Assembly: GCF_001544615.1 (NCBI RefSeq) | Contig: NZ_FCNV02000001.1 | Coordinates: forward strand, 124,001-188,000 | Source: Caballeronia concitans | GTDB taxonomy: Bacteria > Pseudomonadota > Gammaproteobacteria > Burkholderiales > Burkholderiaceae | DNA length: 64,000 bases | Direction: 5' to 3' | Part shown: one piece after another, positions 19,166 through 26,742 of the stretch | How the letters are laid out: every line of letters starts with the position of its first letter | Position numbering within the stretch: position 1 is the stretch's first letter | Translations under genes and position numbers: made by a program | Notes under the pieces: generated by a model | Told to the model about the DNA's origin: nothing | Seen by the model: only the letters and a program-made list of their open reading frames with translations | Databases searched by the model: none

Positions 19166-20290
19166 TTATTGAAGGTCCACGAGAACCTTGCCGTTGCGCA
19201 CGAACGGAAGTTTTACCACGCGCGCGGGGACTTGCTTGTCGCGGATGACGACCTGCACCGTATCGCCCGGTGCGACCGCCGTCGGGACGCGGGCGAACGC
19301 AATGGATTCCTGCATCGACGGGGAAAACGTGCCGCTCGTGATTTCGCCGTCGCCGTGCGGCGTGACGACTTTCTGATGCGCGCGCAGCACGCCGCCCGCA
19401 CGACCGTTTTCCTTGATGAGCACCAATCCGACGAAGCTCGCCTTCGAGCCGTTCGCTTCCAGCGCCGCGCGGCCGACGAAATCGCGCGGCGTCTTGAGAT
19501 CGACCGTCCAGGCGAGGCCCGCGTCGAGCGGCGACACGTTTTCGTCCATGTCCTGGCCGTAGAGATTCATGCCGGCTTCCAGACGCAGCGTGTCGCGCGC
19601 GCCGAGGCCGGCGGGCGTCACGCCGGCTGCGTGCAGCGCGTTCCAGAGCGCTTCGACGTGCGTCGCCGAAACGACGATTTCGAAGCCGTCCTCGCCGGTA
19701 TAGCCGGTGCGCGCGAGCATCAGCTCGCCGAATGCGGTGGACGGAAAATTGACTGCGTTGAACGGCTTGATGTCCTGCGTCTGCCCGCGCGTGTCGGGCA
19801 GCACTTGCCAGACTTTTTCGCGCGCGTTGGGCCCCTGCACCGCGATGATGCCGAGATCGCCGCGCGGCGTGATCGACAGATTGAATTCGCCTTCCGCGTT
19901 CAACTGCCCGAACCACGCGATGTCCTTGTCCGCCGTGCTCGCATTCACGACCACGCGGAAATACGTCTCGGAAAAGTAATAGACGATGAGGTCGTCGATC
20001 ACGCCGCCGTCGCTCTTGAGCAGGCACGAATAGAGCGCTTTGCCGGGCGTCGTGAGTTTGTCGACGTTGTTGGCGATCGCGTAGCGGAAGAAGTCGCGGA
20101 CGGCCTCGCCGTGGAAATCGACGACGCGCATGTGGGAGACGTCGAACATGCCGGCGTCGGTGCGCACGGCGCGGTGTTCGTCGATTTGCGAACCGTAGTT
20201 GACGGGCATGTCCCAGCCGCCGAAATCGACCATGCGCGCGTTGAGCGCGAGGTGTGCGGCATGCAAGGGTGTGTGTTGAAGAGAAGTCAT
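19166..20290 (-). CDS. gcvT: Glycine cleavage system aminomethyltransferase (T protein)
   Basis: GcvT transfers the methylene group from aminomethyl-GcvH to tetrahydrofolate and releases ammonia. The 374-residue protein starts [20 protein letters not shown] at the ATG at 20290, preceded by GAGG. The frame is open far upstream, but that part is the riboswitch leader, not protein. Family features include [19 protein letters not shown] and the folate-region [11 protein letters not shown]. It is the first gene of the gcvTHP operon. Confidence 0.96.
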   Translation of the reverse strand: MTSLQHTPLHAAHLALNARMVDFGGWDMPVNYGSQIDEHRAVRTDAGMFDVSHMRVVDFHGEAVRDFFRYAIANNVDKLTTPGKALYSCLLKSDGGVIDDLIVYYFSETYFRVVVNASTADKDIAWFGQLNAEGEFNLSITPRGDLGIIAVQGPNAREKVWQVLPDTRGQTQDIKPFNAVNFPSTAFGELMLARTGYTGEDGFEIVVSATHVEALWNALHAAGVTPAGLGARDTLRLEAGMNLYGQDMDENVSPLDAGLAWTVDLKTPRDFVGRAALEANGSKASFVGLVLIKENGRAGGVLRAHQKVVTPHGDGEITSGTFSPSMQESIAFARVPTAVAPGDTVQVVIRDKQVPARVVKLPFVRNGKVLVDLQ

Positions 20291-20407
20291 CGGGGCCTCG
20301 GTTCGCCAGACAAAAAAGGCCACGCAGCGAACGTCCGTCAGCGGAAATGCGCCTTCGCGCCGCTCGATGCGGCAAGGAGGCGCGACCGCGATGCGGTTGC
20401 GATGCGT

Positions 20408-20648
20408 GACCCCTCTGTCCTCGGTACCTGAGAGATTGCGCGGACACCGGCGTGTGCCGATGGTCCATCGCGCGCCCCTTCGGTGGGCAACTGGCCTCGT
20501 TCGACGAAGCCGCTGCCGCTCTCCAGAGTGCGAGGAAATGCTTCCTCGACGCGGCCGGTCCTTTTGCCTGAGAGTTTGCGGGTGTGCCCCTTCGGCGGCG
20601 CGGCGTCCGCTGATTTTTCGCACAGCGGCGGCCACGCGCTCTCCCGAC
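20408..20648 (-). promoter_or_regulatory. Tandem glycine riboswitch (two gcvT-type aptamers)
   Basis: Two complete glycine aptamers occur back to back on the minus strand, in the gcvT leader. The first (about 20648-20556) has GGAGAGCG at its 5' end, CCGAAGGGGCA in the core, and CTCAGGCAAAAGGACCG at the 3' side. The second (about 20527-20408) has TGGAGAGC, CCGAAGGGGC and TCTCAGGTACCGAGGACAGA with GGGGTC following. These are the Rfam gcvT consensus elements. The tandem arrangement is the classical form and usually turns expression on with glycine. About 118 nt separate aptamer II from the gcvT ATG; the expression platform was not resolved. Confidence 0.96.
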
Positions 20649-20659
20649 GCGTGCGGCAG

Positions 20660-20688
20660 AATTTACGCGACGCAAATGGCCTTGTCAA
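20660..20688 (-). promoter_or_regulatory. Sigma-70 promoter of the gcvTHP operon
   Basis: On the minus strand the -35 is TTGACA (complement of 20683-20688) and the -10 is TAAATT (complement of 20660-20665), with a 17-bp spacer. Transcription would start near 20652, just ahead of the first aptamer, so the riboswitch is transcribed in full. This is among the closest consensus sigma-70 pairs I saw in the window. Confidence 0.88.
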
Positions 20689-20804
20689 ACGGATTCGGAC
20701 CGCTGCGATTGCCTGAATCGGCCGGGTGTGATGGGCACGAATCGTTACTTTTGCGGCGCGGCGCGCGCCTACACTCGGGGTTTGCAACTTACTCTGGAAT
20801 GGTC

Positions 20805-21131
20805 ATGGCATCCGTCACCATCAACGGCCGGACGGTCACCGGCAAGAACATTTCCATTCGCGGCAAGCAAGTGACCGTCGACGGCGAAGTCGTCAGCGGC
20901 GATAGCTCGCCGAGCGTGACCATCGAGATTTATGGCGACGTCGAAAAGATCGACGTCGACGCTTGTGGCAAGCTCACCGTGCATGGGCAGGCGGGGGTCG
21001 TGTCGACCGTGTCGGGAAACGTGTATTGCGGCGATGTCGGCGGGTCGGTGCACACGGTTTCGGGAAACGTCGCTTGCCGCGATGTCGGCGGGAATGTCAG
21101 CACGACATCGGGAAGCATCAGGCGGGGGTGA
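20805..21131 (+). CDS. Small repeat protein, probable beta-solenoid
   Basis: This 108-residue protein (ATG 20805; an ATG two codons earlier is possible) is not assigned a function. Its C-terminal third is a perfect 16-residue periodicity: VSTVSGNVYCGDVGGS at 66-81, VHTVSGNVACRDVGGN at 82-97 and a partial VSTTSGS at 98-104. The regular Val/Gly/Asn spacing with inward Cys suggests a parallel beta-solenoid, as in DUF4097/DUF2807-like and polymer-forming proteins. No signal peptide is visible. It is divergent from the gcvT promoter and convergent with the oxidoreductase, three bases apart. Comparable short proteins occur in phages and bacteria, by memory. Confidence 0.75.
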   Translation: MASVTINGRTVTGKNISIRGKQVTVDGEVVSGDSSPSVTIEIYGDVEKIDVDACGKLTVHGQAGVVSTVSGNVYCGDVGGSVHTVSGNVACRDVGGNVSTTSGSIRRG

Positions 21132-21142
21132 GAGTCACCCCC
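21124..21142. terminator. Perfect stem-loop shared by two convergent stop codons
   Basis: GGGGGTGA (21124-21131) and TCACCCCC (21135-21142) pair perfectly around a 3-base GAG loop. Each arm contains one stop codon: TGA of the small repeat protein and, on the other strand, TGA of the oxidoreductase. No U-run follows on either strand, so it may slow or protect transcript ends rather than act as a full intrinsic terminator. Confidence 0.5.
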
Positions 21143-22178
21143 TCACAAACTCCATCCGCCGCCCTTCCCGCTCGCTCTGCGTCGCCAGTTCGATGATCGT
21201 CATCGTATCCACCGCATCCTGCGGCGTCACGGGGAACGCCTTGCCATCCAGCACCGACGCCGCCAGCGCACGATAAAACTCCACGTAAGCGCCATCGCGC
21301 GTGGCGAATTCGTGGCGCAGATCGTGATCGCCATCCACTTCGCGCAGCAGTCCCGGCGGATTCTTGCCGAAGCCCGCATCGCCCGGACGCATGCCCGAGC
21401 GCAACTGATCTTCCTGCACATCGAGGCCCGTCTTCACGTAACTGCCGCGCGTGCCGTGGATCGCGAAACGCGGCGGCTCAAGCGCGGCCAGCGCGCTTGC
21501 GTGCAAGACGACCTCCTTGTCCGCATAACCGAGCACGAGATGCACGTAATCCGGCGCGTGCGCGTGATCACGATGCGCCTTCACGAACGCCGTCACCGTC
21601 TGCGGCGCGCCGAAAAGCGCCAGCGCCTGATCGATCAGATGCGGCCCGAGATCGAACAACAAGCCGCCGCCGCGCGCCGCTTCCTCGCGCCACCGCTGCG
21701 GCACTTTCGGGCGAAAACGGTCGAAATGCGATTCGTAATGCGTGATGCGCCCGAGCCGCCCGCTCTCGATCAGCGCGCGCGCCGTCATGAAATCGCCATC
21801 CCAGCGGCGATTGTGGAACGGCGCGAACAGCAAACCGCGCTCGGCGGCGAGATCGGCGAGCGCGCGGGCATCGCGTGCGGAAAGCGTCACCGGCTTGTCG
21901 ACGACCACGTGCCTGCCCGCCGACAACGCGCGCCGCGCGAGATCGAAGTGCGTGTCGTTCGGCGTGGCGATGACGATGCACGCGATGTCGTCGATGGCGA
22001 GCAGCGCATCGAAGTCGGCGACGATTCGTGCGTCCGGATAGTCGGCCTGCGCGCGCTCGGCCTGGCTCGTCGCGATGGCTGCCACGCTCGCGCGTCCGCA
22101 ATGCTCGATGACGGGCGCGTGAAACGTCGCGCCGGCAAGTCCATAGCCCATCAGGCCGACTTTCAGTGCTGAACTCAT
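21135..22178 (-). CDS. Gfo/Idh/MocA-family NAD(P)-dependent oxidoreductase
   Basis: The 347-residue product has an N-terminal Rossmann fold (VGLMGYGLAGATFHAPVI) and the family catalytic signature with a Lys in VVDKPVTLSARDA. It ends in a C-terminal alpha/beta domain containing GGGLLFDLGPHLIDQALALF, a typical family stretch. The His of the GPHLID motif is the usual active-site residue. Such enzymes oxidise or reduce sugars, inositols or their derivatives; the closest recalled relatives are YdgJ/YhhX-type proteins, but substrate cannot be read from sequence. The start is ATG 22178 (MSSALK). It stands alone, convergent with the repeat protein. Confidence 0.88.
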   Translation of the reverse strand: MSSALKVGLMGYGLAGATFHAPVIEHCGRASVAAIATSQAERAQADYPDARIVADFDALLAIDDIACIVIATPNDTHFDLARRALSAGRHVVVDKPVTLSARDARALADLAAERGLLFAPFHNRRWDGDFMTARALIESGRLGRITHYESHFDRFRPKVPQRWREEAARGGGLLFDLGPHLIDQALALFGAPQTVTAFVKAHRDHAHAPDYVHLVLGYADKEVVLHASALAALEPPRFAIHGTRGSYVKTGLDVQEDQLRSGMRPGDAGFGKNPPGLLREVDGDHDLRHEFATRDGAYVEFYRALAASVLDGKAFPVTPQDAVDTMTIIELATQSEREGRRMEFVRG

Positions 22179-22416
22179 GTGGGCATCATCCTGTGGTGAA
22201 TCGTGGATCGTGAATCGACTCGATATTGTGGCACGCGCCCGAAACGCCGCCACCATGAAACGAACGAGGGCCAAAACCCGCCGCGTTCTATCGTGTTAAC
22301 ATCGCGCTCTCGAATTCGCCGCGCGCGTGCATCGTCTCGTGCGCGGTCTCGCAGTCCATCAGCGGCGGTGTTTTTTTACTGCTCGCCGCTCGCCTCACTC
22401 TCCAAAGTCCAGAACG

Positions 22417-24504
22417 ATGTCCGCAGGTCTCAACGCCGCGCAAAGCGAAGCGGTGCGCTATCTCGATGGTCCCTGTCTCGTGCTCGCCGGCGCGGGCAGC
22501 GGCAAGACGCGCGTCATCACGCAGAAGATCGCGCATCTGATCGAAGGACGCGGCTTCGAGCCGAAGCACATCGCCGCGCTTACCTTCACGAACAAGGCCG
22601 CGCTCGAAATGCGCGAGCGCACCGCGAAGCTGCTCGAAGGCAAGACGCTCACCACGCCCGGCAAGGAAGGCCGTAGGGTGCCGGTCAATCAGCTGACCAT
22701 CTGCACGTTCCACTCGCTCGGCGTGCAGATCATGCGGCAGGAGGCGGAGCACGTCGGCTTGAAACCGCAGTTCTCGATCATGGATTCCGACGACTGCTTC
22801 GGCATGGTCCAGGAACAGCTCGGCACCACGGACAAGGGCCTGATCCGCAAGATCCAGTCGATCATCTCGCTGTGGAAGAACGCGATGGTCTCGCCCGATC
22901 AGGCGTCCGTGCTCGCGAGCAACGAGGACGAGCACCAGGCGGCGATCGTCTATCGCAGCTATGCCGCGACGCTGCACGCGTATCAGGCGCTCGATTTCGA
23001 CGATCTCATTCTGCGCCCCGCGCAACTTTTCGCCGAGAACGAGCAGGTGCGCGAGAAGTGGCAGAACCGCCTGCGCTATCTGCTGATCGACGAATATCAG
23101 GACACCAACGCCTGTCAGTACGAATTGCTGAAGCTGCTGGCCGGCCCGCGCGCCGCGTTCACCGCCGTGGGCGACGACGATCAGGCCATCTACGGCTGGC
23201 GCGGCGCGACGCTCGAGAATCTCGCGCAGTTGAGCAAGGACTTTCCGAAGCTGCACGTCATCAAGCTGGAGCAGAACTATCGCTCGACGGTGCGCATTCT
23301 GACGGCGGCGAACAACGTCATCGCGAACAATCCGAAGCTCTTCGAGAAGAAGCTGTGGTCCGAGCACGGCATGGGCGACACGATCACCGTCACCGGCTGC
23401 AACGACGAAGAGCACGAAGCCGAATCCGTCGTGTTCCGGCTCTCGGCGCACAAGTTCGAGCGGCGCGCGGCGTTTCGCGATTACGCCATCCTGTATCGCG
23501 GGAATTTTCAGGCGCGCATTTTCGAGCAGGTGCTGCGGCGCGAGCGCATTCCGTACGTGCTGTCGGGCGGGCAGTCGTTTTTCGATCGCGCGGAGATCAA
23601 GGACATCATTTCGTATTTGCGGCTGATCGCGAATCCCGACGACGATCCCGCGTTCATCCGCGCGATCACGACGCCCCGGCGCGGCGTCGGCAACACGACG
23701 CTCGAAGCGCTCGGCGCGTTCGCGGGCGCGGCGAAGGTGTCGCTGTTCGAGGCGGTGTTCATGGGCGGCATCGAGGCGCGGCTGTCGGCGCGTCAGGTCG
23801 AACCGCTGCGCACGTTCTGCGAGTGGATTCGCCGCCTGTCCGACCGCGCCGCGCGCGATCCGGCGACCACCGTGCTCGACGACATGATGGAAGCCATCCA
23901 CTACGAAGCGTATCTCTACGATGCCTTCGACGAGCGGCAGGCTCAATCGAAATGGCAGAACGTGCTGGAATTCTGCGAATGGCTGAAGCGCAAGGGCACG
24001 AAGCCGGATGCATCGCCCGAGACGGAACAGACCGGCTACGACACCGCCGACGGTCTCTCCGACGACGGCAAGAACCTGCTCGGCCTGATCCAGACCGTCG
24101 CGCTGATGTCGATGCTCGAAGGCAAGGACGAAGATCCCGACGCGGTGCGGCTTTCAACGGTGCATGCGTCGAAGGGGCTGGAGTATCCGCACGTGTTTCT
24201 GGTGGGCGTGGAGGAAGGCATCATGCCGCATCGGGGGAATTCGGACGATGACAGCCCCGTCGACGATGCGCGCATCGAGGAAGAGCGCCGGCTGATGTAC
24301 GTGGCGATCACGCGGGCGCAGCGCAGTTTGCATCTGAACTGGTGCAAGAAGAGAAAGCGCGCGCGGGAGACGGTGGTGTGCGAGCCGTCGCGCTTCATCC
24401 CCGAGATGCTGCTCGACGATGCGCCGCCGCCGACTGCGGAAGAAGCGCCGCTATCGCCGAAAGACCGGATGGCGATGCTGAAGGCGATGCTGCAAAAGGG
24501 CTGA
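22417..24504 (+). CDS. rep: ATP-dependent DNA helicase Rep (UvrD/Rep family)
   Basis: Rep is a 3'-to-5' superfamily 1A helicase that clears proteins and restarts stalled replication forks. The 695-residue product starts MSAGLNAAQSEAVRYLDGPC (ATG 22417). Motif I is LVLAGAGSGKTRVIT, motif Ia is ALTFTNKAALEMRER, motif II is LLIDEYQDTNACQYELL, motif III is VGDDDQAIYGWRGA, and motif V/VI include VHASKGLEYPHVFLVG and RRLMYVAITRAQ. QIMRQEAEHVGLKPQFSIMD and total length agree better with Rep than with UvrD (about 720) or PcrA. An intrinsic terminator lies 10 bp after the stop. Confidence 0.88.
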   Translation: MSAGLNAAQSEAVRYLDGPCLVLAGAGSGKTRVITQKIAHLIEGRGFEPKHIAALTFTNKAALEMRERTAKLLEGKTLTTPGKEGRRVPVNQLTICTFHSLGVQIMRQEAEHVGLKPQFSIMDSDDCFGMVQEQLGTTDKGLIRKIQSIISLWKNAMVSPDQASVLASNEDEHQAAIVYRSYAATLHAYQALDFDDLILRPAQLFAENEQVREKWQNRLRYLLIDEYQDTNACQYELLKLLAGPRAAFTAVGDDDQAIYGWRGATLENLAQLSKDFPKLHVIKLEQNYRSTVRILTAANNVIANNPKLFEKKLWSEHGMGDTITVTGCNDEEHEAESVVFRLSAHKFERRAAFRDYAILYRGNFQARIFEQVLRRERIPYVLSGGQSFFDRAEIKDIISYLRLIANPDDDPAFIRAITTPRRGVGNTTLEALGAFAGAAKVSLFEAVFMGGIEARLSARQVEPLRTFCEWIRRLSDRAARDPATTVLDDMMEAIHYEAYLYDAFDERQAQSKWQNVLEFCEWLKRKGTKPDASPETEQTGYDTADGLSDDGKNLLGLIQTVALMSMLEGKDEDPDAVRLSTVHASKGLEYPHVFLVGVEEGIMPHRGNSDDDSPVDDARIEEERRLMYVAITRAQRSLHLNWCKKRKRARETVVCEPSRFIPEMLLDDAPPPTAEEAPLSPKDRMAMLKAMLQKG

Positions 24505-24514
24505 TCGACGCCCG

Positions 24515-24554
24515 AAAAAAACCCTGCGACGCGTGATGCGTGCGCAGGGTTTTC
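24515..24554. terminator. Bidirectional intrinsic terminator between rep and the cytochrome c gene
   Basis: AAAACCCTGCG (24518-24528) pairs with CGCAGGGTTTT (24543-24553). The plus strand ends in TTTTCT and the minus strand in a run of seven T residues, so it can stop transcription from both rep (plus) and the convergent cytochrome gene (minus). Confidence 0.88.
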
Positions 24555-24567
24555 TATCACCGCGACG

Positions 24568-25473
24568 TTACTTCGACGCGTTCACCATGTAATCCACGGC
24601 GGCTTTCACGTCAGCATCCGGCGCGTTCGACCCGCCTTTCGGCGGCATCGCGCCCTTGCCGTGGAGCGCGTAGTTGTAGACGGTGTCCATCGGCTCCTTG
24701 AGGCGCGGCGCCCAGGCGGCTTTATCGCCGAACTTGGGCGCATTCAGCACGCCCGCCGCGTGACACGCCTGGCAGACCTGTTCGTAGAGCGCCTTGCCCG
24801 CTTGCGATGCATCCGCGCTTTGCGCGCCCGCAGCCGGAGCCGATGCCGTCTGCGGCACGGACGCCAGCGCGGCGACGGCGGCTGCGGCCTGCGCGTTCTC
24901 GGTGGCGCCCGAAGCGGCCGTCGGAGCCGATGCCGATGCCGGCGCCGACGCTCCCGCCGATGCCGCCCCGCCCGATGCCGGTTGCGCCGGTTCCGCGAAC
25001 TTGCCGCCGCCGTTGTTCGCCATATAGACGACGGCGCGCGCGATTTCGAAGTCGCTGTAATCGTCGGGGCTGGTGCCGCCGCGCGGGGGCATCGCGCCCT
25101 TGCCGTTGAGCGCGTTGTGCAGCAGCGTGTCGTAGCCTTCGCCGATGCGCGGTGCCCATGCGCCGGCATCGCCGAATTTGGGTGCGCCGGCTGTGCCCGC
25201 CGCGTGGCAGGTGGAGCAGACGGCCTTGAACACTTCCTCGCCGGTTTTGTAGACGCGGGGCGCGTTGGCGTCGCGGATATCGACCTTCGCGGCGGGCGCG
25301 ATGCGCTCGACGACGGAAGCGTCGATGTTGGTGCCGGCGCCGGTGCGCGTCGAGGTATCGACGTAGACGGCCAGCAGAATGATGATGGCGACCGGGATGC
25401 CGAACCCCGCGATCACCGCCGCGATGAGTTGGGCGGGCGTTCTGATCGGGGCTCCGTGGGGTGCTTCGCTCAT
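24568..25473 (-). CDS. Membrane-anchored di-haem cytochrome c (c5-type)
   Basis: The 301-residue protein has an N-terminal membrane anchor (about residues 16-41, AVIAGFGIPVAIIILLAVYV) followed by two cytochrome c domains. The haem motifs are CSTCH (near residue 86) and CQACH (near residue 239). Each domain repeats an APKFGDxxAWAPR block and a GKGAMPP(R/K)GG block containing the likely axial Met, so the protein is an internal duplication. The domains are joined by an Ala/Ser/Pro-rich linker of about 65 residues. The likely role is periplasmic electron transfer in respiration; the partner is unknown. It resembles the CycB/c5 proteins of betaproteobacteria. GGGAGACGAG precedes the ATG. Confidence 0.9.
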   Translation of the reverse strand: MSEAPHGAPIRTPAQLIAAVIAGFGIPVAIIILLAVYVDTSTRTGAGTNIDASVVERIAPAAKVDIRDANAPRVYKTGEEVFKAVCSTCHAAGTAGAPKFGDAGAWAPRIGEGYDTLLHNALNGKGAMPPRGGTSPDDYSDFEIARAVVYMANNGGGKFAEPAQPASGGAASAGASAPASASAPTAASGATENAQAAAAVAALASVPQTASAPAAGAQSADASQAGKALYEQVCQACHAAGVLNAPKFGDKAAWAPRLKEPMDTVYNYALHGKGAMPPKGGSNAPDADVKAAVDYMVNASK

Positions 25474-25562
25474 GCTTGTCTCGTCTCCCGTTTTTTGATT
25501 GAGTCGGTTCAGACAGCGTGACGGCTACGGCTTTGCCCTTTGCGTCGCCAAGGGCACGGTCG

Positions 25563-25568
25563 ATTATA
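25563..25568 (-). promoter_or_regulatory. Possible -10 element (TATAAT) for the cytochrome c gene
   Basis: On the minus strand an exact TATAAT lies about 90 bp upstream of the cytochrome c start. No convincing -35 is visible at 16-18 bp, so this is only a candidate. The rest of the 25474-25758 spacer holds nothing else except the tRNA promoter below. Confidence 0.35.
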
Positions 25569-25667
25569 GACGGAACGTTTAACGGAAGGCGTAGGGGCGG
25601 CGAGGCGTGTAGCGGGCGTTTACCCGCATTTTCGCCGATGCCGCGCGGCCCGTCGAACCCCGCGCGA

Positions 25668-25696
25668 TGGACGGATCTGCCGAAAACAGGTATTCT
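25668..25696 (+). promoter_or_regulatory. Candidate promoter of tRNA-Arg
   Basis: TGGACG (25668-25673) and TATTCT (25691-25696) are separated by 17 bp on the plus strand. A start near 25703 would leave a leader of about 56 nt before the tRNA. The fit to sigma-70 is fair and is the best in the spacer. Confidence 0.45.
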
Positions 25697-25758
25697 CTCG
25701 GATTCGCATGGGTCTTGCTGTCGCCTTTCGGCACCCGCAAGCAAGGCCTTCCGCCGAT

Positions 25759-25834
25759 GCGCCCGTAGCTCAATGGATAGAGTACTGCCCTCCGAAGGCA
25801 GGGGTTGCTGGTTCGATCCCAGCCGGGCGCGCCA
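25759..25834 (+). tRNA. tRNA-Arg (anticodon CCG)
   Basis: The 76-nt cloverleaf is complete: acceptor GCGCCCG/CGGGCGC, D-arm GCTC/GAGT, anticodon stem CTGCC/GGCAG with loop CTCCGAA (anticodon CCG at 25792-25794), T-arm GCTGG/CCAGC with TTCGATC, and an encoded CCA end at 25832-25834. It reads CGG codons, which are frequent in this GC-rich genome. No integrase, attachment repeat or truncated tRNA copy was seen next to it, so it is not obviously used as an integration site. Confidence 0.97.
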
Positions 25835-25923
25835 TCTTTGTTATGCAACAGCCGACGCGCTGACCAGTTGCTAGCAACCCGAGCGCAAATCTGCATCGCT
25901 CGAAAAAATCAAGCCCCAATAAA

Positions 25924-25960
25924 CCAACGGCGGCCGAGTCACCCAAGACCCCAGCCGCCG
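25924..25960 (-). terminator. Possible terminator downstream of fliA
   Basis: On the minus strand GCGGCGG and GCCGCCG-like arms pair across about 20 bases and are followed by a TTGGTTT tract. It lies about 30 bp past the fliA stop. The loop is long and the T-run imperfect, so this is weak. Confidence 0.35.
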
Positions 25961-25990
25961 CGCCAAGCCACGGAAACACGAGCTAAAGCC

Positions 25991-26722
25991 TCAAGCCTCC
26001 ACGCCCGTCCACTCCTGCTCCCGCAACTTCGCCCGCAGCCGCGCCACCGCCTGACTATGCAGTTGGCAAACGCGCGACTCGCTCACTTCCATCACCGCGC
26101 CGATCTCCCGCAGATTCAACCCGCGCTCGTAATAGAGGCTCATCAGCAGCTTCTCCCGCTCCGGCAAGCGATCGATCGCCTCGATCAGCGCGCCGCGCAA
26201 GCTATCGTCGAGCAACGCCGACAACGGGTCCGACCGATCCACGCAATATCGATCCAGAAACGGCTCGTCATCCGCCGAACGATCGAAGTCTTCGTAATAG
26301 ATCAACTGGCTGCCGTGCAGGTCCTGCAGCATCGACTGATACTCGTCGAGCGGCAGTTGCATGTGCTCGGCGATCTCCATCTCGCTCGCCGACCGGCCGA
26401 GGCTCTGCTCGACCTTGTGCACCGCCGATTCCACTTCGCGCGACGTCTTGCGCATGCTGCGCGGCAACCAGTCGTTCGCACGCAGTTCGTCGAGCATCGC
26501 GCCGCGAATCCGCTGGCTCGCGTATGTTTCGAACTGCGCGCCCTGATCTTCCTTGTAACGGCTCGCCGCATCCATCAGGCCGATCATGCCGGCCTGAATC
26601 AGATCGTCGAGATCCACACTCGCCGGCATCTTGGCGACGAGTTGCAACCCCAGTCGACGCACGAGCGGCGCATAGCGCGTCAGCACGTCGGATTGCGAGA
26701 GTTTGCCTTGGGCGTTGTACAT
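25991..26722 (-). CDS. fliA: Flagellar sigma factor FliA (sigma-28)
   Basis: FliA directs RNA polymerase to class III flagellar and chemotaxis promoters and is held inactive by FlgM. The 243-residue product starts MYNAQGKLSQSDVLTRYAPL (ATG 26722 with AAGGTGA upstream). A GTG at 26746 that overlaps the flhG stop is the alternative. Region 2 includes DLDDLIQAGMIGLMDAASRY and AQFETYASQRIRGAMLDELR. Region 4 includes LPEREKLLMSLYYERGLNLR with GAVMEVSESRVCQL, the -35-binding helix-turn-helix. It is the last gene of the flhF-flhG-fliA set. Confidence 0.96.
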   Translation of the reverse strand: MYNAQGKLSQSDVLTRYAPLVRRLGLQLVAKMPASVDLDDLIQAGMIGLMDAASRYKEDQGAQFETYASQRIRGAMLDELRANDWLPRSMRKTSREVESAVHKVEQSLGRSASEMEIAEHMQLPLDEYQSMLQDLHGSQLIYYEDFDRSADDEPFLDRYCVDRSDPLSALLDDSLRGALIEAIDRLPEREKLLMSLYYERGLNLREIGAVMEVSESRVCQLHSQAVARLRAKLREQEWTGVEA

Positions 26723-26742
26723 CTGGGTCACCTTTGTCTTGA

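Noticed and set aside
20291-20635. Extension of gcvT upstream by about 115 codons
   Set aside because: This region is the tandem glycine riboswitch with conserved RNA motifs, so it is leader RNA and not coding.
25579-25896. Minus-strand open frame overlapping tRNA-Arg
   Set aside because: The stretch GAPGWDRTSNPCLRRAVLY is the well-known false translation of a tRNA complement; the tRNA cloverleaf is complete.
25835-25990. Possible genomic-island attachment site after tRNA-Arg
   Set aside because: No integrase, no repeated tRNA 3' end and no anomalous gene content follow the tRNA; fliA is directly next.
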